Positions 44,878-55,960 of a stretch of 64,000 nt of DNA are shown piece by piece. Below the pieces are notes generated by a model that worked only from the letters and a program-made list of their open reading frames with translations, was not told the DNA's origin and did no database searches. The DNA is from Anthoceros angustus. Taxonomy: Eukaryota; Streptophyta; Anthocerotopsida; Anthocerotales; Anthocerotaceae. Made by a program: the position numbers and the translations under genes. Each line of letters starts with the position of its first letter. Position 1 is the stretch's first letter. Location: positions 186,001 to 250,000 of the forward strand of contig MU008200.1 in the NCBI GenBank assembly GCA_010909165.1. Direction: 5' to 3'.

Positions 44878-45905
44878 CACCTGTTTGCATCCCTGCACAC
44901 AATAGGTACCTCAAGCTGAAGGTACTCCTTAACCTTCCACCCATTCACTCTAGTTGGCAGCAAGTCCCCATCCAGCACACGTAGTTGCACGGATCCATTC
45001 TCATACACTGCCACCACTTTGTAAGGTCCCATCCATCTCAACCTAAGCTTCCCTGGGAAGTCCATATACCAACTATCATATAGAAGAACCAAATTCCCGG
45101 CCACAATAGTCTCTTGCTTCCTCAACTTCCCATCATGCCTATCCTTTCGGATTTCTTGAATTCGCTGGGTTTCCTCTAAAGCTTCCTCTCTACGCTCCTC
45201 CTGTTCTATGAAAGATTCTAATCTAGCTACCTGGCTATCCTCTACGGTCATATGTTCATCCTCCATAATCCTATAGGTAGGTACTTCAAATTCCATGGGC
45301 ATCACAGGAGACATGCCATATATTAAATAATATGGAGTCTTCTTGGTTGTCACTTTCTCCGCGGTCCTGTAAGCCCACAGCGCCGAATGTAGCTTAGCAT
45401 CCCAATCGTACATGTGAGTTACAGTTACCTTGGTCAGAATTGTACATAACAACTCGTTCGTCTTCTCCTTCAAACCATTCGCCTTGGGATTGTAAGGAGT
45501 CATCTTTCGATGCCGGATGTTGAAGTAGGTGGTGAGAGCCTCAATTACTGAGTTGAGGAAATGAGTTCCTCTGTCGCTGACCAACTCTAGAGGACATCCG
45601 TACCTCGTTATAATATTCTCAAAAAGAAACTTCGCTACTGCGGGCGCGTCGTCCTTCCTTGTTGCTTCGGCCTCCACCATCTTTGTGCAGTGGTCTGCAG
45701 CCACCAGAATGTATTGCTTCCTTGTCCACTGTGTGGGTGGCTTGATTGGACCCACAAAATCTATACCCCACTTCTCAAACGGTGCCAACGGCAGTATGTA
45801 GGTGAGGGGCCACTGGGTTGACAAGGTAGGCCTGCCCACCCTCTGACACGCATTGCACCTCCGAATGAATTCCCATACATCCTTCGCATCCCACAGCCGC
45901 CCCAC
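44877..45905 (-). CDS. Gypsy G integrase (core and C-terminus), open
   Basis: A 342-codon minus-strand frame. It starts inside the zinc-binding part (FIRRCNACQRVGRP), continues with the catalytic core (EKWGIDFVGPIKPP with the first Asp, then LVAADHCTKMVEAE-like sequence, LVSDRGTHFLNSVIEALTTY with the second Asp, YNPKANGLKEKTNELL with the Glu in GLKEKTN), and ends with VAGNLVLLYDSWYMDFPGKL and LRWMGPYKVVAVYENGSVQL. Glu is kept, but the usual GQVE/GLVE context reads GLKE. The N-terminal end is cut at 45905, where the next LTR copy begins. Integrase inserts element DNA. It is the best-preserved integrase here but lacks its HH residues. Confidence 0.92.
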   Translation of the reverse strand: MGRLWDAKDVWEFIRRCNACQRVGRPTLSTQWPLTYILPLAPFEKWGIDFVGPIKPPTQWTRKQYILVAADHCTKMVEAEATRKDDAPAVAKFLFENIITRYGCPLELVSDRGTHFLNSVIEALTTYFNIRHRKMTPYNPKANGLKEKTNELLCTILTKVTVTHMYDWDAKLHSALWAYRTAEKVTTKKTPYYLIYGMSPVMPMEFEVPTYRIMEDEHMTVEDSQVARLESFIEQEERREEALEETQRIQEIRKDRHDGKLRKQETIVAGNLVLLYDSWYMDFPGKLRLRWMGPYKVVAVYENGSVQLRVLDGDLLPTRVNGWKVKEYLQLEVPIVCRDANR

Positions 45906-45907
45906 CG

Positions 45908-46655
45908 GCTAAGAGGTTCGCCTCATTTCTTCTAACTCCACTACCGCCTTCATGTTCAAGCGATCACTTACCTCCTCCCGACTCCTGACCGCCTCCTAAT
46001 GCCTTGGCTGCCTCCTACCTCCGGCCGCCTTAGGTAGGTCTCGCCCCGGGAAGAAACAATCTCCTCTTCTTTCTTGTAGGAGGTGCCCACCACCTACCAC
46101 CCATCCGTAGGAGGTTCCTCCCGAGAGGGAGAGTTGGCGCCTAAATTGGACTCGCCTCTTAGATGGTTGCCACCGAGGCCCCTCCACCCTAGATTGGATC
46201 TACCATTCTATACCATCCCCTTATTCTGCTTTGGCTTTTAACTAATTGTTTTAATCTAATCGCAAAACCCCTATTTAGCCTATTTATATAATTCCCATCG
46301 CGTGCATATATAGTGAGTATGCCTTTATCCTAAATTCGCCTTTTCATTCGAGGCGTCCCTACACGTAGTCATACGCTTCTGACGCCTTACCGGCCAGGTT
46401 GAGGCTTACGCCAGAGACTGCCACCCTACCGCCTTCTCGACTACCCACCCTGCCCGGCTTAAAAGGTCATTTCACCGCTTTTCTTCCTAAGTACCCTTTC
46501 TACCCGTCCAACATTGTCCAAATAATTCCACTCCAAAAGAATCGAAAAAGTTTTGGCATGTTTCCTCCCAATCGCTTTAACAAAAAAAAAAAAAAAATCG
46601 CACTGCTCCACAACCGACTCATTTAGGCTAGTTGCCCAAACTTTACGCCTCACAT
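45908..46655 (-). repeat. Partial gypsy G LTR, degraded copy
   Basis: Repeats 44095-44865 with dozens of small losses and changes, again followed by polypurine tract and integrase end. The joint at 45905 lies at the shared sequence CCGGCTAAGAGGTTCGCC. Confidence 0.87.
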
Positions 46656-46659
46656 ACTC

Positions 46660-47655
46660 CCTCCTCACCGCTTTGCATCCCCGCACACAATAGGTACCTC
46701 AAGTCAAGGTACCCTTAACCTTCCACCCATTCACTCTAGTTGGCGCAAGTCCCCATCCAGCATGAAGGTACCCGGATCCATTCTCATACACTGCCACCAC
46801 TTTGTAAGGTCCCATCCATCTCAACCTAAGCTTCCCCGGAAGTCCATATACCAACTATCATATAGAAGAACCAAACCCGGCCTACACAATAGTCTCTTGC
46901 TTCCTCAACTTCCCATCATGCCTATCCTTCGGATTTCTAATCACTGGCTTCTAAAGCTTCCTCTCTACGCCCTCCCGCTCTATGAAAGATTCTAATCTAG
47001 CCACCGCTATCCTCTCACGGTCATATGTTCATCCTCCATAATCCTATAGGTAGGTACTCAAATTCCATGGGCATCACAGAGACATGCCATATATTAAATA
47101 ATATGGAGTCTTCTTGGTTGTTTCTCCATGGTCTCAGAAGCCCACAGCTACCGAATGTAGCTTAGCATCCCAATCATACATGTGAGTTACAGCTACCTGG
47201 TCGAATTGTACATAACAACTCGCTCGCCTCCTTCAAACCATTCGCCTTTGGGATTGTAAGGAGTCATCTTCGATGCGGACTGTTGAAGTAGGTGGTGAGG
47301 AGCCTCAATCATCGAGTTGAGGAAATGAGTTCCTCTCAACACTAACTCTAGAGGACATCCGCATTCTCGCTATAATATTCTCAAAGAAACTGCTCATGGC
47401 GCCGGCCCTTCCTTGTTGCTTCGCCTCCACCATCTTTGTGCAAAGTCCGCAGCCACCGAATGTATTGCTTCCTTGTCCACCGTGTGGGTGGCTTGATTGA
47501 CCCACAAAATCTATACCCCACTTCTCAAACGGTGCCAAGGTAGTATGTAGGTGAGGGGCCATGGTTGCTGTAGGCCTCGCCTCACCTCCTCGACACGCAT
47601 TGCACCTCCGAATGAATTTACACATCCTTCTCGCATCGTAGCCCACCGTGTTCGC
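46660..47655 (-). pseudogene. Gypsy G integrase, degraded copy
   Basis: Matches 44877-45905 along its length, with readable FIRRCNACRGGEARP, LAPFEKWGIDFVGQSS and RMRMSSRVSVERN (shifted). Frames change every 30-60 bp. Upstream (to 47740) it keeps the zinc-finger lead-in KDLRVRTRWATM, the part missing from the open copy. Confidence 0.88.
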
Positions 47656-48618
47656 ACTCTAAGATCTTTTTCACTTAACTGCATCAATAATGGCCACCGT
47701 GCCTCCGCAGCCCTGGATAAGAGCGGCTTCCTAGTCTCCAAACATCTCCGATCTTGGCACGGGACCTAGTTTGTACAAGACCCCGCCCCTAAGGCAAGGG
47801 GCTCTTGGTGGAGAAAAGCGGCCCCTCCCTGAGACACCTGTCCGGCATGATCCCATGCTCTAAAAATTTTCGTACTCTCACCATTCAGAAGTACCTTTAG
47901 GTGAACGCCTTCTCGCCTCGAATCTTCTCTCCTGTACCTCACCTCCTCCTGGCCTCTTACCGACAACCCTGTACGCCGCTGCTCATTCACAAGACCGCTT
48001 CCTTCCTCTCCACTGCCTAGGCTCATGTCCAGGTCTAGAACGGTCTTCATGGTGACCTCCTCGCCTTTGGTCGCAGGCTCGGCAGAACCGCCATCATCGA
48101 CCCAAAATTCACGATGTCCCCTCCCACTCATTCAAACACACCTTGAGGTGTGATTTCTCACAACCTCTCCACACGTGTCACCGGTGATCCATCCTGCTTC
48201 TAGGCTCTAGTATACGCCTTCTTAGCACACCATCTTTGTGTGCCACCTTCCTTCTTCCAAATTGCGATTTCCGCAATCCCTCCATCGCCTCCTTGCCACC
48301 ATCATGGCCTCCGCTGCAGCCCTTCGTGATCGCTCACCCCGGAGAAGCACTCCAGCCTCCTCGCCGCCCATGTTGCCCCTTGTCTTCCCTCGATTTTATC
48401 GCCCCGCCGCAACTGCTCGCATACACTTCTTGCTCATCCATCCCTTTGTCAAGAACGAGCCTGCCTCGGTCAATCCTTAGGCCGCCTCCACATGTTCACG
48501 TCCTCCTCCTCCGACCCGAGTGGTGGCAACTCAACTCCTCGTCAGAAATCGGCCATCCGTGGCCTCAAGTCGCTCTCCGCCGAGAGAAATGAAGTTAGCA
48601 TTTTGATGTTGCCCCATG
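47130..48618. repeat. 1.5-kb tandem duplication, unit 1
   Basis: Unit 1 runs from CCATGGTCTCAGAAGCCC to CCATGGCCTCAGAAGCCC and covers integrase N-half, the RNase H-integrase linker and the start of RNase H end sequence. The open frames at 47766-48131 (minus) and 48236-48592 (plus) recur exactly in unit 2, 1504 bp later. Confidence 0.93.
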
Positions 48619-50122
48619 GCCTCAGAAGCCCACAGCTACCGAATGTAGCTTAGCATCCCAATCGCATACATGTGAGTTACAGCTACCTGGTCGAATTGTA
48701 CATAACAACTCGCTCGCCTCCTTCAAACCATTCGCCTTTGGGATTGTAAGGAGTCATCTTCGATGCGGACTGTTGAAGTAGGTGGTGAGGAGCCTCAATC
48801 ATCGAGTTGAGGAAATGAGTTCCTCTCAACACTAACTCTAGAGGACATCCGCATTCTCGCTATAATATTCTCAAAGAAACTGCTCATGGCGCCGGCCCTT
48901 CCTTGTTGCTTGTCGCCTCCACCATATCTTTGTAGCAAGCAATAGTCCTGCACCACTCGTAATGTATTGCTTCCTTGTCCACCCGTGTGGGTGGCTTGAT
49001 TGACCCACAAAATCTATACCCCACTTCTCAAACGGTGCCAAGGTAGTATGTAGGTGAGGGGCCATGGTTGCTGTAGGCCTCGCCTCACCTCCTCGACACG
49101 CATTGCACCTCCGAATGAATTTACACATCCTTCTCGCATCGTAGCCCACCGTGTTCGCACTCTAAGATCTTTTTCACTTAACTGCATCAATAATGGCCAC
49201 CGTGCCTCCGCAGCCCTGGATAAGAGCGGCTTCCCTAGTCTCCAAACATCTCCGATCTTGGCACGGGACCTAGTTTGTACAAGACCCCGCCCCTAAGGCA
49301 AGGGGCTCTTGGTGGAGAAAAGCGGCCCCTCCCTGAGACACCTGTCCGGCATGATCCCATGCTCTAAAAATTTTCGTACTCTCACCATTCAGAAGTACCT
49401 TTAGGTGAACGCCTTCTCGCCTCGAATCTTCTCTCCTGTACCTCACCTCCTCCTGGCCTCTTACCGACAACCCTGTACGCCGCTGCTCATTCACAAGACC
49501 GCTTCCTTCCTCTCCACTGCCTAGGCTCATGTCCAGGTCTAGAACGGTCTTCATGGTGACCTCCTCGCCTTTGGTCGCAGGCTCGGCAGAACCGCCATCA
49601 TCGACCCAAAATTCACGATGTCCCCTCCCACTCATTCAAACACACCTTGAGGTGTGATTTCTCACAACCTCTCCACACGTGTCACCGGTGATCCATCCTG
49701 CTTCTAGGCTCTAGTATACGCCTTCTTAGCACACCATCTTTGTGTGCCACCTTCCTTCTTCCAAATTGCGATTTCCGCAATCCCTCCATCGCCTCCTTGC
49801 CACCATCATGGCCTCCGCTGCAGCCCTTCGTGATCGCTCACCCCGGAGAAGCACTCCAGCCTCCTCGCCGCCCATGTTGCCCCTTGTCTTCCCTCGATTT
49901 TATCGCCCCGCCGCAACTGCTCGCATACACTTCTTGCTCATCCATCCCTTTGTCAAGAACGAGCCTGCCTCGGTCAATCCTTAGGCCGCCTCCACATGTT
50001 CACGTCCTCCTCCTCCGACCCGAGTGGTGGCAACTCAACTCCTCGTCAGAAATCGGCCATCCGTGGCCTCAAGTCGCTCTCCGCCGAGAGAAATGAAGTT
50101 AGCATTTTGATGTTGCCCCATG
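48619..50122. repeat. 1.5-kb tandem duplication, unit 2
   Basis: Identical to unit 1 over the last kilobase except for one base near 49229. A 60-bp patch at 48905-48965 differs by about 13 inserted bases. It ends at the joint CCATGGCC before RNase H sequence. Confidence 0.93.
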
Positions 50123-50125
50123 GCC

Positions 50126-51280
50126 TAGTTTCTACATCATAATCGAACTCTTGCAGCAGGAACACCCATCTGGCAATCCTTCCTGACAAATCTGGCTTGT
50201 TTACAAGGTACTTCAACGTAAAATGGTCAACATGAAATGTCAACTTACAAGCCAGGAGTAGTGTCTAAACTTCACAGGAGTAGATGATACCAAGACCTTC
50301 CCCCGCTTGGTGGTTGAATAGTTCTTCTCAAAGATCCGTGAGTTGTCGTCCGCATAAAAACCGGTGATCCCATTTCTTCTCATCCTTCCGGCTTAAGATG
50401 GTCCCAATGGTGTAAGCAGACACATCTACGTATACATGAAACGGTTTCTCCCAATTTGGCGGCTGCAACGTTGGTGCGCCACCAAATCTGCCCTTCAATG
50501 CTGAAAAGCCTCCGCATGCCCATTCAAAAGGTGTATCCTTCTTGGTCAATTCGCAAGGCTACCTTCTTGGCAAAATCCTTGATGAACCTCTTGTAATACC
50601 CTACTAGTTCTACAAATGCACGCATCGCCTCATGTTTGTGGTCCATCTCTCAGTTTATAATCGCCATCTTCTTTATCTACCGCAACTGGATGAAACTTGA
50701 TGAGCCAATGTAATGCCTTCCGTCAGGCCGAAATAACACTTCCTGGATGTACTTTCATGTTGATTCCCTCGGAAACATCGTCTTAGGTGTCCCAGGTGCA
50801 GCTCTCTCTTCCCAAACACGCAAAAATCATCCAGGAACACCTCCATGAACTTCCGTAAGAAATCTCGGAATATAGCGTCACCACACGTACCGGAAGGTGG
50901 CGTGAGTGTTACAATCCGAAAGGCAGCTTGAATAAGCAAGTACCCCTCTAACTACAGAACGTGGTCTTGTCCCCGGTCTTCCTCAACGAACTGATTTTGT
51001 ACCCACTCCATCCAGAAACTATACATCTCATGCCCAACTACCGTGTCCAAGACACTATCCATGAAAGGCAAAGGGTGGTGGTCCTTCTTCGCCGCTCATT
51101 AATCCTCCTCAATCTTGACACACGCACTCTTCCCTCGCCGCTTCTGGTACAATCACAACGGGAGCAACCGACCACACTGGTAAGTACCGGATACTCTTGC
51201 CCAAAGTCATCCACCGATCCTTGACGACCATGAATACTTGGGATTCAAATGCAGATTGTTTGATCCTTACAGGGGTGCTG
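50126..51280 (-). pseudogene. Gypsy G RT-RNase H, degraded copy
   Basis: A broken copy of 51850-53100. Readable pieces are FHVDHFTLKYLVNKPDLSGR, RIARWVFLLQEFDYDVETRP (RNase H end), WEKPFHVYVDVSAYTIGTIL, FRDFLRKFMEVFLDDFCVFG and the RT start. Frequent small indels break it. At about 51270-51290 it joins the linker end of the better copy (shared AGGGGTGCTGCCCTCCT). Confidence 0.9.
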
Positions 51281-52952
51281 CCCTCCTCGCCTTGCTGCAG
51301 GCTCGGCAACCTCTCGCCATCCACCCAACCCAAGATGTCCCCCCTCCCAATTCTACTGCAAACACACCTTGAGGTGTGATTTCTCCACAACCTCTCTCCA
51401 CACGTGTCACCGGTGATCCATCCTTGCTTCTAGGCTCTAGTGCATACGTCTTCTTAGCACACCATCTTTGTGTGCCACCTTTCCTTCTTCCAAATTGCGA
51501 TTTCCTCGCAATCCCTCCATCGCTCCTTGCCACCATCATGGCCTCCGCTTGCAGCCCTTCAGACTGTTCACCCTGGAGAAGCACTCCAGTCTCCTCGCGC
51601 CCATGTTGGCGTCCTCTTGTCTTCCCCGATTTCCGGATCGCCCCGCCGCAAAATCGCTTCCTCGCATAACACTCCTTCTTGCTCATCCATCCCTTTGTCA
51701 AGAACGAGCGCTGGTCAATCCTTAGGCCGTCTCCCACATGTTCACGTCCTCCTCCGTCGACCCGAGTGGTGGCAACCAACTCCTCGTCAGGAAATCGGTC
51801 ATCCGTGGCCTCAAGTCGTTCTCCAGTTTTCAGACGAGAAATGAAGTTAGCATTTTGATGTTGCTTCCATGGCCTAGTTTCTACATCATAATCGAACTCT
51901 TGCAGCAGCAACACCCATCTGGCAATCCTTCCTGACAAATCTGGCTTGTTTACAAGGTACTTCAACGTAAAATGGTCAACATGAAATGTCAACTTACAAG
52001 CCAACAGATAGTGTCTAAACTTCTTACAGGAGTAGATGATACCAAGACCTTCCCGTTTGGTGGTTGAATAGTTCTTCTCAGCATCCGTGAGTTGTCGTCC
52101 GGCATAAAAAACCGGGTGATCCCATTTCTTCTCATCCTTCTGGCTTAAGATGGTCCCAATGGTGTAAGCAGACACATCTACGTATACATGAAACGGTTTC
52201 TCCCAATTTGGCGGCTGCAACGTTGGTGCGCTCACCAAACTGTCCTTCAACTGCTGAAAAGCCTCCTGCCTCGCAGCCGTCCATTCGAAAGGTGTATCCT
52301 TCTTGGTCAATTGCGTCAGCAAGGCTACCTTCTTGGCAAAATCCTTGATGAACCTCTTGTAATACCCTACTAGTTCTACAAATGCACGTACCTGCCTCAC
52401 GGTTTGTGGTACGTCCATCTCAGCTATAACTGCCATCTTCTCTTTATCTACCTGCAATCCTCGTATTGAAACTTGATGAGCCAACAGAATGCCTTCCGTC
52501 GTGCCGAAATAACACTTCCCTGGATGCAATTTCATGTTGGATTCCCTGCACTTCTGGAAACACTGTCTTAGGTGTCCCAGGTGCAGCTCTCTCTTCCCAA
52601 ACACGCAAAAATCATCCAGGAACACCTCCATGAACTTCCGTAAGAAATCTCGGAATATAGCGTTCACCACACGCTGGAAGGTGGCAGGAGTGTTACACAA
52701 TCCGAAAGGCAGCTTTGAATAAGCATAAGTACCCCAATCTGTTGTGAACGTGGTCTTGTCCTGGTCTTCCTTCCTCAACGAAATCTGATTGTACCCCGAA
52801 TACCCATCCAGGAAACTATACATCTCATGCCCAACTACCGTGTCCAGCACACTATCCATGAAAGGCAAAGGGTGGTGGTCCTTCTTCGTCGCTTCATTAA
52901 TCCTCCAAATCTTGACACACCCGTACCTTCCCCTGCTGCTTCTTGGGTACAA
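51267..52952 (-). CDS. Gypsy G reverse transcriptase-RNase H, long open copy
   Basis: A 561-codon minus-strand frame. It has RT motifs in order: EATKKDHHPLPFMDSVLDTV, MYSFLDGYSGYNQI, TTDWGTYAYSKLPFGLCNTP, ATFQRVVNAIFRDFLRKFME, VFLDDFCVFG (catalytic FLDD), HPGKCYFG, GYYKRFIKDFAKKV. RNase H follows: EKPFHVYVDVSAYTIGTILS, YSTTKREGLGIIYSCKKFRH, FHVDHFTLKYLVNKPDLSGR, QEFDYDVETRP. The last 170 codons are a basic, glycine-rich linker (ARSDGGIARKSQFG, GGTQRWCAKKTYALE) that leads toward integrase. RT and RNase H turn element RNA into DNA. It lacks a stop through this whole part; the RT N-terminus is in another frame (53247-52897). Confidence 0.93.
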   Translation of the reverse strand: MYPRSSRGRYGCVKIWRINEATKKDHHPLPFMDSVLDTVVGHEMYSFLDGYSGYNQISLRKEDQDKTTFTTDWGTYAYSKLPFGLCNTPATFQRVVNAIFRDFLRKFMEVFLDDFCVFGKRELHLGHLRQCFQKCRESNMKLHPGKCYFGTTEGILLAHQVSIRGLQVDKEKMAVIAEMDVPQTVRQVRAFVELVGYYKRFIKDFAKKVALLTQLTKKDTPFEWTAARQEAFQQLKDSLVSAPTLQPPNWEKPFHVYVDVSAYTIGTILSQKDEKKWDHPVFYAGRQLTDAEKNYSTTKREGLGIIYSCKKFRHYLLACKLTFHVDHFTLKYLVNKPDLSGRIARWVLLLQEFDYDVETRPWKQHQNANFISRLKTGERLEATDDRFPDEELVATTRVDGGGREHVGDGLRIDQRSFLTKGWMSKKECYARKRFCGGAIRKSGKTRGRQHGREETGVLLQGEQSEGLQAEAMMVARSDGGIARKSQFGRRKGGTQRWCAKKTYALEPRSKDGSPVTRVERGCGEITPQGVFAVELGGGTSWVGWMARGCRACSKARRAAPL

Positions 52953-53247
52953 TCACAATGGGAGCAACCCATTCACTGGTAAGTACCGGATAAATTACTC
53001 TTGCTTCCAAGTATTGGTCCAATTGATCCTTGACGACCACAGAATACTTGGGATTCAGCCGGTATTGTTTGATCCTTACAGGGGTGCTGCCCTCCTTCAG
53101 ATCGATTCGATGTATCCCCAGCTCTTCCGGAATTCCTGTCATGTCAGTAATTTTGAAGGCAAACACATCGACATATTTCCTAAGTACCCTACGAAACTCC
53201 TCTTTTTCTACCACTCCGGTAGGTAGGCACCCTACGCCGGTAGGCAA
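52897..53247 (-). pseudogene. Gypsy G RT N-terminus
   Basis: Another minus-strand frame joined by a frameshift near 52930. It reads EEFRRVLRKYVDVFAFKITD, MTGIPEELGIHRIDLKEGST, PVRIKQYRLNPKYSVVVKDQ, then SEWVAPIVIVPKKQQGKVRV. Its first residues (PTGVGCLPTGVV) are the translated palindromic repeat, where the opposite-strand coiled-coil ORF begins. No protease or gag follows upstream on this strand. Confidence 0.88.
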
Positions 53248-54763
53248 GCAGCCTATGGCGGCAGGGAAGAGAAAGGAGTGTCAACGTGAGGCGCCGAGGG
53301 CCGCGCCTAGGCCGCCATCACCCGCGCTAGGAGGAAGAGGGGATGGGGCAACAGTGCAGGTGCCTACCCCACTGCGCGACGGCCCAAGGGACACGAGGGT
53401 GCTGGAAATTTCCAGCAAGAGACCGACGGGGGCTGAATTGGGGCCTCTAGGAGATTTGCTAAGTATCTGTAAAAAAAGTTAGCCATGTAGATTTGAAGAT
53501 AGCAAGAGAAATGGCAGCCTCCCTCTTAGCATGTCAAGAGGAGGTCCAGGCGAATAAGGCCTAGGAGATGGCGGAGAGATGAGCAGACCAAGTGGCAGCT
53601 CGAGGCCATGGAGTCCGACGAGAAGGCAACCAAGTTAGAAAAGGCTGTTGAGAAGCTCCAACAAGGCATTGTGGACCACAAGAGGGCGGAGAAGGTCCTG
53701 GAAGGGAAATTGATCCAAGCAGAGGAAAGAGCCATCCGAGCCACTAACCAACGGGACACATGGAGGCAAATGGCGGAAGACCATTTTGCCCAACTAGAGC
53801 AGGAGTGAAGGAGCAAATCTGAATCTCTAGGAAGGGAGAAGCGGGCGGTCCAGCAGGTGGAGGCACAGGAACAGGTGATGGCCACACAAGCCATCAAAAT
53901 CCGGGACATGGAGGAAGAATTGCAAAGAACCCGGTTTAGTTTGGAGGAGAAACGCACAGAATTAACCACTCAAGACCTCTAAGTGCAAGAGCTGGAACGC
54001 GAGAAGGTTGCTTGGCAGGAGGAGAGGGAGAGACTTGCCAAGCAAATGGTCGAGCTGGAACAAAGGAGGTTCCAGGAGGAAGAGCACCACAAGAAGATGG
54101 TGCACAGGATGCTGTAGTTAGGAAGAGACGGTTTTGGGCGGATTATGCCCTTCATCGACACTAACCAGCCAGCTCAAGGAAGCCAGGGAGGAGAATGTTA
54201 CCCTCCATGTGAAGGTAGGCGAATTGACAACGGCAAGGGACGCCTACAAGGGTAGGTGTGAAGATGGAGAATGGCCCAGCAAGCTTGACGACCTTCAGAT
54301 GCAATACCACAGCTTGGGAGCCCATCTCCATAACAGGATATTGAAGGCCAATAATGAGGTGTTGCGCCTTGCCAAGAGGAGGACTCTAGGTCCTCATGAC
54401 GATGATCGGGAAGTGCTGCTACAGGTGCAGCCGGAGGCCTCGGATTTTGATGAGGCCACAAGTGACATGGACTCCGAGGAGTCCGGAGAAACAGGGGATG
54501 GAGGAGAAACCGCGGCGCCGAAGGAAGGAGATGGCGCCAAAAGCAAGGTAGGAGGTCAGCCTACCCTTGCAGGAGGTCAGCCTACCACGGTAGGTGACCA
54601 CCCTACGCCGGTAGGTTGCCAGCCTACCGCGGTAGGACAAGGACCTACGGGCGTAGGTCCAGAGGAGGGAGCAGCCCTACCGGAGGAGACCAAGGATGGG
54701 GTCCGACCCGTAGAGGAACGGGAAGGGGTGAGAAATTTCCTCACCCCACGAAATGCTCCATGA
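53206..54763 (+). pseudogene. Coiled-coil ORF with PT-VG repeat (plus strand)
   Basis: Read across several frameshifts or stops (about 53485, 53565, 53806, 53980, 54117). It starts with VGRHPTPVGKQPMAAGK and a proline-rich part (53220-53480). A long coiled coil follows (53608-53806 MESDEKATKLEKAVEKLQQG; 53860-53980; 54000-54115). Then comes a 209-codon frame (54134-54763) with LKEAREENVTLHVKVGELTT, YHSLGAHLHNRILKANNEVL, RTLGPHDDDREVL, an acidic stretch, and a run of 8-9-residue repeats (GGQPTLAGGQPTTVGDHPTP). The same family is on the minus strand at 62762-63145 and starts again at 63900. An LTR-like block follows it, so it seems to be a retroelement ORF. Function unknown; no enzyme motif. 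Confidence 0.62.
54546..54665. repeat. Palindromic CCTACC/GGTAGG minisatellite
   Basis: Six or seven units built around CCTACCGCGGTAGG-like dyads, spaced 17-18 bp, encode QPTxVG on the plus strand. Similar units occur at 53218-53262 and 54870-54930. Because the unit is its own inverse, both strands encode PT-VG. Confidence 0.9.
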
Positions 54764-55189
54764 TAGGTATGGACAAATCGAACAGCAGGCAAAGGAGCCA
54801 AGAGGATCTTAACCGAAGGAGTCTTCACCGATGAGAAGGAAGAAGGAGAGGGCAAGGGAAAGGGACCAACCTACCATGGTAGGTGGTCGACCTACCCCAG
54901 AGGTGCTGCATCACCGCTGGTAGGGTGCCTTTTGAAGGAGCGCGGCCTCTAGAGGGAGCTGGAAGCGGGGCCGATTGTGAACAAGGGAGGGGCACAATTG
55001 CCTGTCGGGTGCGAAGGATCAGGGCGCCGCTTCGCGGAGCGGGAAGAAGGGGCAAGAAGGTACTTGCCCCACAAGTCAGGAAGAAGACAGAAGCTGGGAG
55101 GGGACAGGAGCAAAAAGAGGGCGAGGGAGCCAATCAGCAGGAGACGCATCGCCGCCCCAGCAAGATAAGGATTGAAATTGGTCAATGAC

Positions 55190-55960
55190 CATAACTGTGC
55201 TTTGGGGAATGGGAAGGATAGATGGTGTAGACTGACATTATTTAAGAGTGGCCATAGGTGAAATTGCTAGAATAGAATTTACCTAGGATCAGACAGTAGA
55301 CTTAGATGTCAGGACTTAAATACTGGCGGTAGGAAATAATAAAATATTGGGAAAGGTGGCCTGCAGCAGGCACACCCAAGGGAGGTTGTATGTGGAGGTC
55401 CTCCTATAAGAGGAGGAGGATTTCACAAAGTAAAGTATCACGTCTTGCGCTTCCATACTCGCGAGTCCTTTGCCCCTTGCAAAGGAATTTCGTGCCGGCT
55501 GCGAGCCAACGTAGCGTCTGGTAGAGAGGAAGTTGCGGTGGTCGGAGTGCTTGGTAGAGGGCTTGCTTCCTGCGAGTGCCTCGACGAGTTGCTCCCCTTG
55601 TGAATGGTTGCTGTGAAATTGCTTTGCTTTGGGTGTGTGGCGATGCCCAAGGAACTCTCGGCTTGAGGGTAGACTACAGGGAAAGACTCCCTGGAGGTTC
55701 TCGCTGTCTGATGTCAAACTCATAGCAACCGGCCCAAGGCAGAACTTGCTGATGTGTAGGCGGACCCCAGGTAGTTGTGCCGTAAGGGCGAGCCGAGGCC
55801 AGTGAGCCCGAATTGAGGTTAGATTAGGAGGAGGATGAGGAGATGAGTTGAGCGTTGAGGAAGATGATGAGTGGATAATGAGTAGAGTTAGAGTGTAGGT
55901 AATAGTAGAAGGCCACAAGCAGAGCCTAAGGGACGAATCCCAAATCTGCAAGTAAAAGGG
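55190..55960 (+). repeat. LTR-like block after the coiled-coil ORF (plus)
   Basis: Contains GTCAGGACTTAAATACTGGC and the stretch around CCTTTGCCCCTTGCAAAGGA, TTGCTCCCCTTGTGAATGGT and GGGTGTGTGGCGATGCC. The section 55375-55650 recurs in reverse at 62370-62640, again on the 3' side of a coiled-coil ORF. A 211-codon minus frame (55951-55316) lies on it but has no motif and is probably chance. Confidence 0.72.

Noticed and set aside
48236-48592. 118-codon plus-strand frame, repeated at 49740-50096
   Set aside because: It is the opposite strand of the gypsy linker and RNase H region; the repetition comes from the tandem duplication.
55316-55951. 211-codon minus-strand open frame
   Set aside because: It covers an LTR-like block also present at 62.4-62.6 kb, where the frame is broken; low-complexity start, no motif. 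Probably chance.
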